Positions 1 through 11,200 of a DNA stretch of 64,000 bases are shown here, piece by piece. The notes under the pieces are model-generated. The model worked only from the letters and a program-made list of their open reading frames with translations, was not told the DNA's origin and searched no databases. Source of the DNA: Chondrosia reniformis (taxonomy: Eukaryota > Porifera > Demospongiae > Chondrillida > Chondrillidae); the NCBI GenBank assembly GCA_947172415.1, contig OX359196.1:5273901-5337900 (forward strand), in the 5' to 3' direction. The translations under genes and the position numbers were made by a program. Within the stretch, counting starts at the first letter, position 1. Every line of letters begins with the position of its first letter.

Positions 1-360
1 AGCTGCTTAATTTCTTCTGTACTTTTCAACTGTACTGCACTTTCTCTTTCTTCCACCTTTAGAAGCAAGCAAGGTACATAGTACATATAGGAAATTCCCA
101 AAAAAGAGTTGGAAATAGATTAGGAAATATTGGCATCTGACATGGTTGAACGACTAGTATTAAGGTACTGTACATGTACGTAGTATTGCAATCAGTTGTA
201 CTATCTGAACAATGCAACACAAGCACACTAGTACATAATGAAAATGTACTTGTATTATGAGCACAGTAAATGAGATGCATTCATTGAGCGTCAATCATTT
301 TGTTTATATACCAATAAGATTCAGTAATTAATGAAAACCATGAATTTTAATCATACATAT

Positions 361-480
361 ACAGCTGTCTGACCCAGTGGAGAAGAAGATGAAAGAAAGG
401 AAAAGAAGAAAGAAAAGACTCCTGTGTCTTTCAAAGCTCTCTCCAGGTTTAGTTCCCCTATAGGCGTTTTTATAGAATAG
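361..480 (+). repeat. Dispersed PLE-derived repeat, copy B (truncated at the ribozyme)
   Basis: Lies in the last visible EEA1 intron. It begins exactly at the stem III / cleavage-site part of the hammerhead-like motif found in the other copies (ACAGCTGTCTGACCC at 361-375), followed by the shared GA-rich stretch and the CTCTCTCCAGGTTTAGTTC end. The 5' half of the motif is absent. Confidence 0.6.
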
Positions 481-534
481 GCACAGTAGGAAAATGGTGT
501 ATTAGATTTTTCATGTGTGGTCTCTCCTTCACAC

Positions 535-3500
535 CTCAATTATTCGTTTGACAGATTTCTTAATCTCCTCCTCCTTGCCAAGTAACTTTGTCTCCAGTGA
601 TGCAACTTGGTTGGCTAGGTTAACCCTGTCTTCGTTCCACTTTGTCAGACTGTCATTTAGTTCCTCCCTCTACACCAAATACAATGCATTTTCACTTCAA
701 ACAGCTTCACAAGCAACAGTGCCATAATTTGCATACTTTCATTTGTAGCTCAGCAGTAAGCTCTTGTATTTGTTTGGTAGCTTCTGTCTTAAAAGAGGAA
801 AGTTGCTCTTTCAAATCTGTTTCTTTTTGCAAAGCCTGTTTTTCCATCTGACACAATCCAGGAAACATGCATCAAACAAAAACACACACACACAATTAGT
901 AACAACAGACATAAACAACATTATTTACTTAGTAAAATTTATGTAGCATTCCAAATGGCTACACATGCAACTATTATATCACCTGTGATAACTGATCCTG
1001 TAGTTGCTTGTTTTTACTGTCGCTTGCACTGACTGCCAACTTTAAAGATTCCAGTTGGGTCTTGAAGCTATCTTCTGATTTAGCAAAGTTCTTCTCCTTC
1101 TCCTGCATCACTTCACTCTATTAAGATGAGTAAAGTACAATTCTTTATGTCACTGACCATTCAAAAGCAGTTAAATTGATCAAATGAGCAGGTAGTTCAT
1201 TTCTTTACTAACATTGTACTATTTGTAAACATCTATTCTACCTTTTCCTTGAGTTCAGCTGTTAAAACCTCAATCTTTCCCGTAGTAGTAGCCACTAAAA
1301 ACTCATTCTCCTTCAAGTCACCCCTTAGATTATCACATTCTCTCTGCAACTGTTCCAACGAGGCCTTAAGCTCTTCATTTCTCCCCTCCATTACTCCAAA
1401 TCTCTGCTCCATCTCCTTCTCCCTCACTGAGGCAGCCTCAGTAGCTTCCTCCATCTTCCTCTGAATATTGGTCTGTACAGTAGAACATTAAACAAGCTTG
1501 ATATTTCATACTACCTATCATAACATGTAAAAGATGTTTTACATATGTACACCCACAAGGAGAATATTCGTACCTTTTCTTGTTCCAATTGCACAATAGC
1601 TTCTGTAGCTCCTTCACCTGCCTCAATCTACATACAAGAAGACAGCAGGATGAACGTGGGGGATCTCCCTTTAATCACACTTACAACCTGTCTAATGCAG
1701 TATAGATAATGGTACCTAATACAGTACTCACTTTAGTTATCAAGTCAGCTTTCTCCTTTTGAGAAGCTAAAATGTCCTCCTTCAGGTGGTCCAATTTCTG
1801 CTGGAGTTCATCATACCTTCCTTCCTTGGTCTCAAGCTGCTTCTCCAGATGTTGAACTTGTCTTATCAAATGCTTGTTTTCCTCCTGAGCCGAGGCCAGT
1901 GTTACCTCCTACAGTAGGGATGGCATTGTTGTGTCACATTCACAACTCTGTTGACACAGATATTACCTAAAAAACTAGCTATTTTAACTAAAATAACACA
2001 CTTTGCAGTTTCAATCACTAAATATTATACATTTATAAAGAAAAGATGTCATACAAGCACACTAACAAGTGACATATCATTGCACACTAACAAGTGACGT
2101 ATCATTGCACACTAACAAGTGATGTATCATTGCACACTAACAAGTGACGTATCATTGCACACTAACAAGTGACGTATCATTGCACACTAACAAGTGACGT
2201 ATCATTGCACACTAACAAGTGATGTATCATTGCATACTAACAAGACTATGGGCAGAAGACTCCTTCTCCAGTAGAGACCCTCTGACTGTACTCAAGCTTG
2301 CAGAATGCATCTTAAGTTCTTCTTTGTACTAAATGGAAAACACATTGTTACTTACTTATTACTTAATGGTTAATCACTGGGACTTGTTCAAACCTTAACA
2401 ACTTCGCCTTCAAGCAGTTGTAATCGGCCATCTTTTTCATTCAGTGCGCCTTGCAGTTGGCTGATGGAGTTCTCTTTGTCCCTCAATTCTTCCTGTAGAC
2501 TGTAGAAAGGATTAACAAGAGAAAAATAGTACATACACATACACATACACATACATATACACATACACACACATATACACATACACATATACATACAGTA
2601 CGTACATACACATACACATATACACACACATATACATACACACAGAGGATAAAACAGTCAAGCTTTTCCAAGATTCCCACAAAGTAAGATTAGTAAACCT
2701 ATGCACCTGTCATATTGATGGGATTTAGGAGCAGACATCAATTCTTCTTGTAATCGCTTTACTTCAGATTCCAACCTACGCATATAATAAAGCTCCATAA
2801 CAAACCTGCAACATAAATATACTACAGACATACGTACTGGTCTGTTCTTGACTGCTTAGGAGCAGCAGCTAGCTCTAACTCGAGTGACTTGATGCGAGCA
2901 TCACGTCTACAGAGTGGATCCGAGTTGAGACATGCAGTAGTTTCCTACGGGAGGAGGATACTATATCTTCACCAAACCAACCTTTCTATGTCTTCACTCT
3001 TTGGTGCTCTTTCCAATTTGCTTTCCAATTTCATTTTAAGACCTTCCAACCTGAAATAGGAAAAAGGAATCAAGCACAGCAAACTATGCTACCAGTGTTA
3101 CAGAGTTGACTAACTCTCTGTTTTGTTCATGTTTCCTTTGCAGTTCTTCCTTAAGCTCCTTGGACTCACTCAACAACCTTTGAAAGAATAAATAAATAAA
3201 TGGACTGACAGACTTACTGGCAGATGGATAGATGATATTATAGATGAATGGATGAATGAATGGGAAATGGATGGATGAATGAATGGGAAATGGATGGATG
3301 AATGAATGGGAAATGGATGGATGAATGAATGGGAAATGGATGGATGAATGAATGGGAAATGGATGGATGAATGAATGGGAAATGGATGGATGAATGGATG
3401 GGAAATGGATGGATGGATGAATGGGAAATGGATGGATGGATGGATGGGTGGGTGGATGGATGGGTGGATGGATGGGTGGATGGGTGGGTGGATGGATGGG

Positions 3501-5380
3501 TGGATGGATGGGTGGATGGATGGATGGGTGGATGGATGGATGGATGGATGGGTGGATGGGTGGATGGATGGGTGAATGGGAAATGGATGGATGAATGAAT
3601 GGGAAATGGATGGATGAATGAATGGGAAATGGATGGATGAATGAATGGGAAATGGATGGATGAATGGATGGATGGATGGGTGGATGGGAAATGGATGGGT
3701 GGATGGATGGGGGCAATCCAGTAAACAAAATTAATGATGCATTTACTGGTTTAATTGTTCTTGCTTAGGAGCTGCCAGCAGATCAGCTTGAAGTGATGCA
3801 AGTTGCCCATCTCTTCTACATCGATCAGATAAACAAGGCCAGTATGTGACCACAGAGTGGAGCTTAAAAGACTGCAATGTTTGCAACTAACTGCTTCAAT
3901 GTATTTCTAATCTCCTCTAGATCACCTTTCAGTCTGGAATTAGTATCCTTTAACCTGCAAATTAGAGGGATTATTGTAGCTTGACTTGGTTACTAACCTA
4001 ATTAGTTAACTAAAGTTACCATTACAATAGTATCAGTTATTAACACTAATGCGAGCGGTCACTAGTCTCCTATGCTTACTCAATTACTACTGCAGCATCT
4101 ACGCGACCACTAGCCACGTTCTGAGAGGATTCCAAAGAAATTTCCAGTCTACAGAAGCATTAAAATATAGTACATAATGTTGTGGGCGTTTCTCCCCCTC
4201 CTTGGCTGTGTGCAAACTTCCACTGCGTCTGAAGTATACTTGGGTAACTTAGTCAACTACTTCCACCAAATAGGCGGCGCCGTTTATGCCGTAAACTGTA
4301 CGACACTTAGGATTAACGGCTTTACGTACGACGGAACGGGTCCGGCGGTATACTGGTACGCGGGCAGAACAGCTACTCCGGACGAAACTGGTCTAATACC
4401 AGAATTCTGGGTTGTTCACAACAGCCAGAGGTCGGAAACTATGAGACAGCTAGTCTTAGGCAGGCCATACAGAAATGAAGAGATTGTGATCAGACTGCCC
4501 GGCAGACTGCCAGTAACAGAACTAAGATGACTATCAGTATGGTGTATAGATTTCAGTGTGGATTTTGGAAGTATTGTACTTCCATCAACTCCATCCACAC
4601 AAGTGACATCACTCTGCTCAAATGATACATCAAGCACTAACACTCAACCACCAGCAAATGGAACACTAGCTACAACAGCCACAAGTTCTTCACCTTCAAC
4701 AGTCTCCAGACCAAAGCCTTCAAAGCCACCTGGTCGCAACCTAACACCACCAATGTGCACCAAACTAGCGTCCAACTACAGCATGTGTTGGCAGTCAAAC
4801 TATCGGAGTATGGATACCATTCTATGTGCAGCAGGGCTAGGTGATGGAGAATACATGGCGTTTGGGTTTGCTCGCAATAAGATACACAGCCAAATGTTGA
4901 GATCTGATGCGGTTGTATGTATCAGAGATATCAATACAACGGTAACCGTTCATGACTACTATCTACAATATAAGCGTCCCTGTACTCGTAAGAGAAATAA
5001 ATATGTGGGAGTGTGCCCCGATACAGCTTTTGGTGGAAGCAGTCAATTAAGAAAAGAGGCAGGTGGTGTAGATGGGAATATTACATTCTGCACATTCACT
5101 AGAAATAAAATTGCAAAAGAGAGGAAATTTGATAAGTCTTTCAGCAGAAAGAGAAACAATACTATAGTGTGGGCAATTGGACCAGTTGGAGCTAATGGTG
5201 TTATTTACAGACATAGCAGACATAGCATAGGACATCAGACATTGGATGTACTCCATGGAGACCTGTGCCATTGGGAGGATCTCAGATCCTGCTGCCAGAA
5301 CCACATTGCTAGCAGTACTATCAACTTGCCTGATGACCATGATCACCACAATGATGATGACGATGATGATCATGATGATA

Positions 5381-5457
<77 letters not shown>

Positions 5458-8081
5458 CATGATGATCATGATGATCATGATGATGATCATGATGAACATG
5501 ATGATAACCATCATGGCGATGACTAGAGGTATCCGCTGGTAACACATCCATTGTCTAATAAAATGCACATATCACGTATTTATATAAACATGCTTCAGCT
5601 AACCTTTTCACTTCAACAGTTCTTTCCTCCAAAAGTGATTTCAATTTTATCATTTCTGCATCTTTTCTATATATTAATGAATAATTAAGAGAATATGCAT
5701 ACGTATTACATTTTATACAGAAAATAAAACGTCTTTTCTCACTTCAACAAATCAGTTTCACTGGGCAATTGACTCATTTTCAGTTCCATTTCATGAACAC
5801 CCTTTCTAGCTCTATATAATTAAGAAATACAGTATGGAAACTTGAAAGTATTCGTGAAATTGAACAGAGTATCTCCCTTTAAAGACATTGCATACACAGT
5901 ACCTCTCTAACTCCACTTCAATCTTCTCCTTCTCATCCCTAAGAGCCTGTACTGTTCTCTTGGTGTCTGTGTTGGTGTCTTCCAGCAGGACATGAAGTGT
6001 CGTCAGCTCTTGTTTCAGAGCCTTCACATCATCGGCCTCAGGTCTGTACAAGATCACTAGGAACACTTAAAACAAGCTATTTATAGGGCCTATACCATAG
6101 CAGCTTTGTGTTGTTAGAATTTGAAGAGTGTACCTTTGCTGTAGTTTAATTGCCAAACGTTCATTTCTTATTTCTTGTTCTTTTGTGTTTAACTAGAAAT
6201 ATATTACCCACATACGTACTGCACACTTATCTGGTACATCTGCTTTAAGTACGTACTTGTAGACTAATGAGTTGGTCTTGAAGGTTTTGTATCTTCCCTT
6301 GAGATTCATCCAACTTTGACCTTAGATCCACTACCTCAACACTCTGTGACACCGACACAAGAAAATAGATACACTTGTACAACATACTAGACTTTGTAAA
6401 AAGAGATTAAGAGCACTACATACAGATCTTTCTATACAACACATGTAGTGCCTTATTGCACGTTGATTACCATTGATGCAGCCTTCCGAGCCATCACCTG
6501 CTGCATCTCCTCCACTTCCCTCCTATCTAAGTGTGCTTGCTGAAGATCTGTGTTAACTCTAACTAGCTCTTGTTTCACTAACAGTGGATGGGCAAAGTCA
6601 GATGGATGGGTGGGTGGATGGGTGGGTGGAGGGATGGGTGGATGGAGGGATGGAAGGATGGATGGGTGGGTGGGTGGATAATTTTCTGGACAGACTGATA
6701 TCCTAATTAACCAACGTACTTGCAATTCTACTTCTCTCTGACTGTTCAAACATATCTCTCAATGACCTCAGTTCCTACACATAGTATTACAGCAGTATGT
6801 ATTGGGAGCACACACGACTGTACTGGAGATGGTAACTGTTTCTTACTTGTACTGCCATAGCGTTGTTAGAGTTTGGACTGGTCCTTTCAGCTCTTTGGAG
6901 CTCTTTTCTAAGAGTTGCATTCTGCAACCTCTCATCCTACAAGTACAGAATCATGTTAGGTACTATAATATACGTATACAGATCATGTCAATGTAACCGT
7001 CTTACTGTAATCAACTGTGATAGCTTGTCAAGTTGATTTTTATAGAAATCCGATTCATCTTCCCTGTATAGGAACAGAAAGTATAACAATAACTCTATAC
7101 TCTATATAGGGATATGTCTTGCTTACCCCTGGGGGGGAGGGAGGGGTACATAAGGTTTCACTTCAGCAGTTGGTTCAGCTACTTGAGGATTCTAAGAAGA
7201 GCAACATATGACAGCTGTCAACAGGATGGCTACATCTTGCATTAGCATACACAACCTGCAGACTGGTTTCAGACTCTGTTGGCAAAGAGTGATCCTTCTC
7301 AAAGTGTTCTTGTAGCTCTTCAGGACTTGCAAGTGATGCCATACACACTGGACAGATGAATCCTTCTACCTAAGTACATTAACATGGGGACACATGATCC
7401 AAAATGGATGATTGGAAATACGCTGCCTTGATAGTAACCTTTAAGCTAGTGGTCTCCCAAGTAATATAAGAGACTCAATTCAATTCAACACAGCATTTCA
7501 AACATTTGAAATTGGTGGTCACATGTACACCTGACTTTCTAAAATGATTTCAGGCTTCAAGAACCCACTTATTCAGGTAGAAAATTGAGCAACCCCGAGC
7601 AAGTCCCTTGTGTACAATCCATACAACGTGCCTCAATGTATTGTGTTGTATAGGGATTTATGTATACCTTATGTACATGTAATTAGTAACCACTTTCCTA
7701 TATCTATACCTATACCTCACTCCTATCTGATCACATCTGCACACATGAGTAATCATGTGACAGCGTATCTGTTAGGAAACAACTGAATTGCTTGTAGCAC
7801 CACACCTTAGAATGTACCAACATAACCAGGAGGCGCAGGCGTACAGTTATACAGTGAACAATCTTTGATTTTTTGACCCCCAAGATTGAACACGTTCACA
7901 CGCTTGTTCTGACACATGCAGACTGCAAAACCCCACCCCACGTCATGACTAGCAACAGCAACACATCAGCTACCTGTTGTTGTCCATCCACTGATGCTGC
8001 AGCTCCTGTAGAATCGGGAGTGACTGGAGAGATCTCCTCCTGTTCGGTCTTGGGCTGCTGTTGTTTCTTCTTCTTAAACAT
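535..8081 (-). CDS. EEA1: EEA1-like early endosome antigen, N-terminal 841 residues (3' end beyond left edge)
   Basis: Tether for early-endosome fusion and Rab5 effector in animals. Exons, 5' to 3': 8081-7974, 7369-7256, 7191-7127, 7063-7006, 6936-6847, 6774-6720, 6577-6471, 6343-6257, 6192-6134, 6043-5903, 5811-5743, 5666-5604, 4148-4080, 3954-3892, 3815-3747, 3177-3115, 3050-2982, 2906-2838, 2775-2707, 2499-2394, 2328-2242, 1908-1732, 1627-1574, 1472-1242, 1117-983, 847-737, 669-535. Phases agree at every junction. Exon 2 encodes a C2H2 finger ([11 protein letters not shown], then H-x4-H), the EEA1 N-terminal Rab5-binding finger; the rest is coiled coil rich in E, K, L and Q. The C-terminal FYVE domain would be to the left, outside the window. 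Human EEA1 is about 1,411 residues, so more than half is here. The family call rests on the finger plus long coiled coil; exon calls are by eye. Confidence 0.82.
2060..2240. repeat. 25-bp minisatellite, about 7 copies, abutting an exon donor
   Basis: Units read TGCACACTAACAAGTGACGT plus ATCAT with few variants. The array lies in the EEA1 intron directly beside exon 2328-2242. The unit contains ACTAACAAG, which on the minus strand is the same CTT|GTTAGT 5' splice site that ends that exon, so each unit carries a donor look-alike. Confidence 0.9.
2530..2645. repeat. CATA/CACA microsatellite in EEA1 intron
   Basis: Alternating ACATACACAT-type units of variable length. The reading frames it opens on the minus strand (Met/Cys/Val/Tyr only) are repeat artefacts. 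Confidence 0.9.
3235..3715. repeat. GGAT-based intronic satellite with two alternating unit types
   Basis: Begins with a roughly 24-bp unit (GAATGGGAAATGGATGGATGA) repeated, changes near 3430 to short GGATGGGT/GGATGGAT units, then returns to the longer unit near 3575-3690. All within the EEA1 intron between exons 3815-3747 and 3177-3115. The Trp/Asp/Gly and Ile/His/Pro frames it opens are not genes. Confidence 0.92.
4177..5526 (+). CDS. Secreted DM13-DOMON protein nested antisense in EEA1 intron, in-frame UGA at 4528-4530
   Basis: One reading frame of 450 codons broken only by TGA at 4528-4530. Before it: signal peptide (about residues 1-18), then a DM13 domain ([38 protein letters not shown]). 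After it the same frame continues the DM13 end ([13 protein letters not shown]), a Ser/Thr/Pro linker, a DOMON domain (about residues 190-345, [24 protein letters not shown]), and an Asp/His-rich tail from the GAT tract. DM13 plus DOMON is the Skeletor-type architecture, thought to act in extracellular redox or heme/sugar binding. The stop replaces the Trp expected before SVWC. TGA is followed by CTA, a leaky readthrough context. Alternatives: a pseudogene, a sequence error, two ORFs, or a selenocysteine codon (less likely). Intronless. The ATG is 28 bp from EEA1 exon 4148-4080, so its promoter overlaps that exon antisense. Confidence 0.75.
5349..5515. repeat. GAT trinucleotide tract
   Basis: Nearly pure GAT with occasional CAT, encoding about 55 Asp/His residues at the C-terminus of the DM13-DOMON frame. 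It is open in every frame on both strands, which explains the Met, Ile, His and Asp homopolymer frames here. Confidence 0.95.
5557..5562 (+). promoter_or_regulatory. AATAAA polyadenylation signal of the nested gene
   Basis: AATAAA 31 bp after the TAG at 5524-5526 and before the next EEA1 exon (5604-5666). It supports the nested gene being an independent transcription unit that ends after the second half of the frame. Confidence 0.6.
6599..6680. repeat. Short GGATGGGT tract in EEA1 intron
   Basis: Degenerate GGATGGGTGG/GGAGGGAT units between exons 6774-6720 and 6577-6471, the same sequence class as the 3235-3715 satellite. Confidence 0.85.
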
Positions 8082-8276
8082 GTCTTCTCTCCCAGCAATA
8101 CAATATCGCTATCTCTACGTATTCTTCTAACGACCTATTGTCTAGAGGAAACAAGACCTAAATAATGGACTTGAATGGCCAATCATTTAACGATAGCCAT
8201 TTTCCAATTAAGAACTCATTTTAAAATGGTTGGCTTTTAGTTCGTTTATGTCATGTGTACGCTTCTCTAGAACTCA
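8082..8276. promoter_or_regulatory. Divergent EEA1/NBN promoter region
   Basis: Only 195 bp separate the two opposite start codons. No clear TATA element was seen; the stretch contains ATGGCCAATCATTT, a CCAAT box near 8177. Confidence 0.5.
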
Positions 8277-11200
8277 ATGTGGTTTTTAAGAACAACAAAC
8301 GAATCTAGTAAGCGTTTTTGTAGTATAATTACAAGGTACTTAAGAATATCACTGACATCCATTTTTGCAGGACTAGAATTTGCATTGCTGATTGGCAAGC
8401 AATATACAGTTGGAAGAAAAGGTGACATGAGGTGTCGCATTTTGATAATAATAAGATATGGTGTATAGTAGCCGTACGTGCAGATATACTCTGAACCATT
8501 TCCTTGTGTACATACGGTAGAACTCCTGTAATATGTATGTATGTATTGTATGTAATTCTATAGCTTCTTCTGTAATTTCTCAAGCTGATGTTGATTTTGG
8601 ATATGTATAGTTTATAGTGCCCCCTGAAGACTCATGTCTACATCCCTTTGTATGTAGTTCTATAGCACTGATAGTCAGTTTAGTGTTATGCAAGAATCTA
8701 ATCCTGATGTTACAAGTAGTCTTTAGAACCTGATTTAATGATGCTTGTTGAAGCCCGATTGCCTGTGCTAATGAATTTAAATAGTTAAGACTAGGAATGT
8801 TTGTGCAGAATTACTGTTTTCTGTTGGTTGACCTGCAGACTGCCACATTCTGCTGTCCAGTGACCAGTCCATCAGTCGCAAACATGCCGTCCTGTCTGTG
8901 GTGGCTTATGGGAGTGAGAGGGATGGTACTCTGCAGCTGGAAGACCTTTCCAAATATGGAACACAGTTAAATGATCTCAAGTGTGAAAAGGGTACCAAGT
9001 CATCCCTACAGAGTGGTGACAGGATCCGATTTGGAGGTCTTCCAACCAGTGATACATTTATGTAAGCCACCTGCTATGTGGGTCTGTTAAATGATAGGAT
9101 TTCTTCTAACTGCACCAAACGTATCTTTAAGATGGTCCATATTTGTTCTTTTGAGTGCCTAGAGATGCAGTTTGTTTTCATCACTGAAGAAGACCCCCAG
9201 AGTCGAAATGTCTGACTCTCTGGAAAACAAACTGTGTCTCTAGATGCTTAAAAACCAAAGATGTGTGTTTGTCTCTGTTAGGCTGCTCTAACACTAAGCT
9301 ATGGTTGCCATAGCAATGAGTTCAATAGATACAGTCTATTTGTCTACCTCATTTGAGAGCAGTTACAGGGTTTGATGTCACATCACGGTGACATGTGATT
9401 GCTTATGTGATTTTAGAGTTGAGAAGCAGCCATTTGTGGTGTGCAGTTCAGGCATGAAGTCAGTGGAACAGAAGACCATTCAGTCCTTGCTACATCCCCT
9501 CGGAGGATCCATCACACCAAAGTGGACCAAACAGTGTAGTGTGCTTGTTATGAACTCCCTCACAGTGACCCAGAAGGTTAGCATACAGACAGGCAACACA
9601 TACACACTATCACACATACACTATCGCTAATACAGTATTACAGATATAAAATAGATATAAAATTGTTGCAATATTCATCTTATTTAATTAGAATAACTAT
9701 ATTATGAGGTAGAACCACTAACTTTACACACGAAATTACTTTTAAGTGTCCTCTGTTGACTGGTGTATGTATTGATTTGCTGAGGTAAGTAAGGTGAATG
9801 GTGAATAGGAGGAATGTTCTGAACTGTACTAAACAACTGAAGGGTTGTGTGTCCCTTAGTGGGTGGCTATGCTGAGACCAGAAAATACGAGTCAAGAGAA
9901 ACAGTCGTAATTAGGTAAAATTTGGCGTCACTTAGTTACCCACCGGTACATTCCCTGGAAGGTTACTGAAGGTGCCTCTTTCAGGCACTTAAAGGCATTC
10001 CAGGCGGAGTCTGTTGCCATCCAATGTATAAAAATTATGTAACTATATCTAAGCTGTGGATAGTTTAACATGAAGTTAAGTGATTTTGGGATATATGAGT
10101 TTCCATAGTTACATGATACAAATGTGAGATGTACACAAGTACAGCAGTTCCTTGACCAGCTTATATCCACCCACTTCATATCCCAGTGACCTTAGCCTGG
10201 AATGTTCTTATATTGTAAATTGTGATACAAGCATCAAAATTGGTGTAGTAGTTTCTCATTTTTGCCTCCGTAATATGGTTTAAATAATAATACATAGCTT
10301 AGTGACCTTGAAGTAATTGGGGCATGGAATCAATTGATCTAGGTTTAGTTCCTCCAAATACTTACCAGTGCACTTTAGACATAATTCTATTAGATTTATC
10401 CTACGTAAGTATGTAATTAACTTTTGGAGTTTACCTTTGTACGTATGCCGATAATGCGTATGAGAAATTATTACATCAAGAGCAATACGATTATTCCAAT
10501 TAGAACAGTAAATTTCCTTAATCTAATACACATACCAGCTCATAACCCGGATAAGATTATAATTAAGAGAATCACTATAAGTTATTTTCCTTTTATGGTA
10601 ATATTCGTTTCAGTGGTTAATCATTATTAATCAATTTTGCATGTTATGAAGCTAACTTAATTCTGTAGGTTTTGTCAGCGCTGGCGAGTTGTAAGCCAAT
10701 TGTTACCTTGAAATGGATCAAGCAATTTGTCCACTGCTCTCAGGAACAGAAACCACTCCCTTTCTATGAAAGGCATGCTGAAATAAGATCTCTACAGTAC
10801 ATATAAAATGCAGTCTACCTCTCTCTGACCTCCTCAATTGGTTTGAGTAACGTGAAGGCAGTTTTAGACCGAACTCTGATATTACGTACACTTTCATGCA
10901 TACAGTGTTTGGTGTGCATGGCAAGTGTGTGCATATATGAGTACTTTATAGCTAGTGTAAGAGATGAACATGAATGAAGCATTGCTATGACAATTGTATA
11001 TCAGTACCAGAGCACTGGTGTTCATAGCCAGCTGTCCTGGGTTCAATTCCCAACAACTGCTTCTTCTGTGTTTTCCTCTTTACGATGTTTTAGAATGATT
11101 ACTTGTGGTTTGAATATCACTTCGGGTCAAATATTCATATATGAGTACATGACCTGGATAAGATGGAGGAGAAATGGCTGTAACAGTGTCCACCACCCCG

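Noticed and set aside
3084..3728. 214-residue Ile/His/Pro-rich protein on the minus strand
   Set aside because: Only its last residues (EEA1 exon 3177-3115) are coding; the rest is the GGAT satellite.
5047..5568. Poly-Ile, poly-Met and poly-His proteins opposite the DM13-DOMON gene
   Set aside because: They are other frames of the GAT tract.
11005..11060. Functional tRNA gene
   Set aside because: B box and part of a D-arm are visible, but no acceptor stem or complete cloverleaf; better as a SINE remnant.
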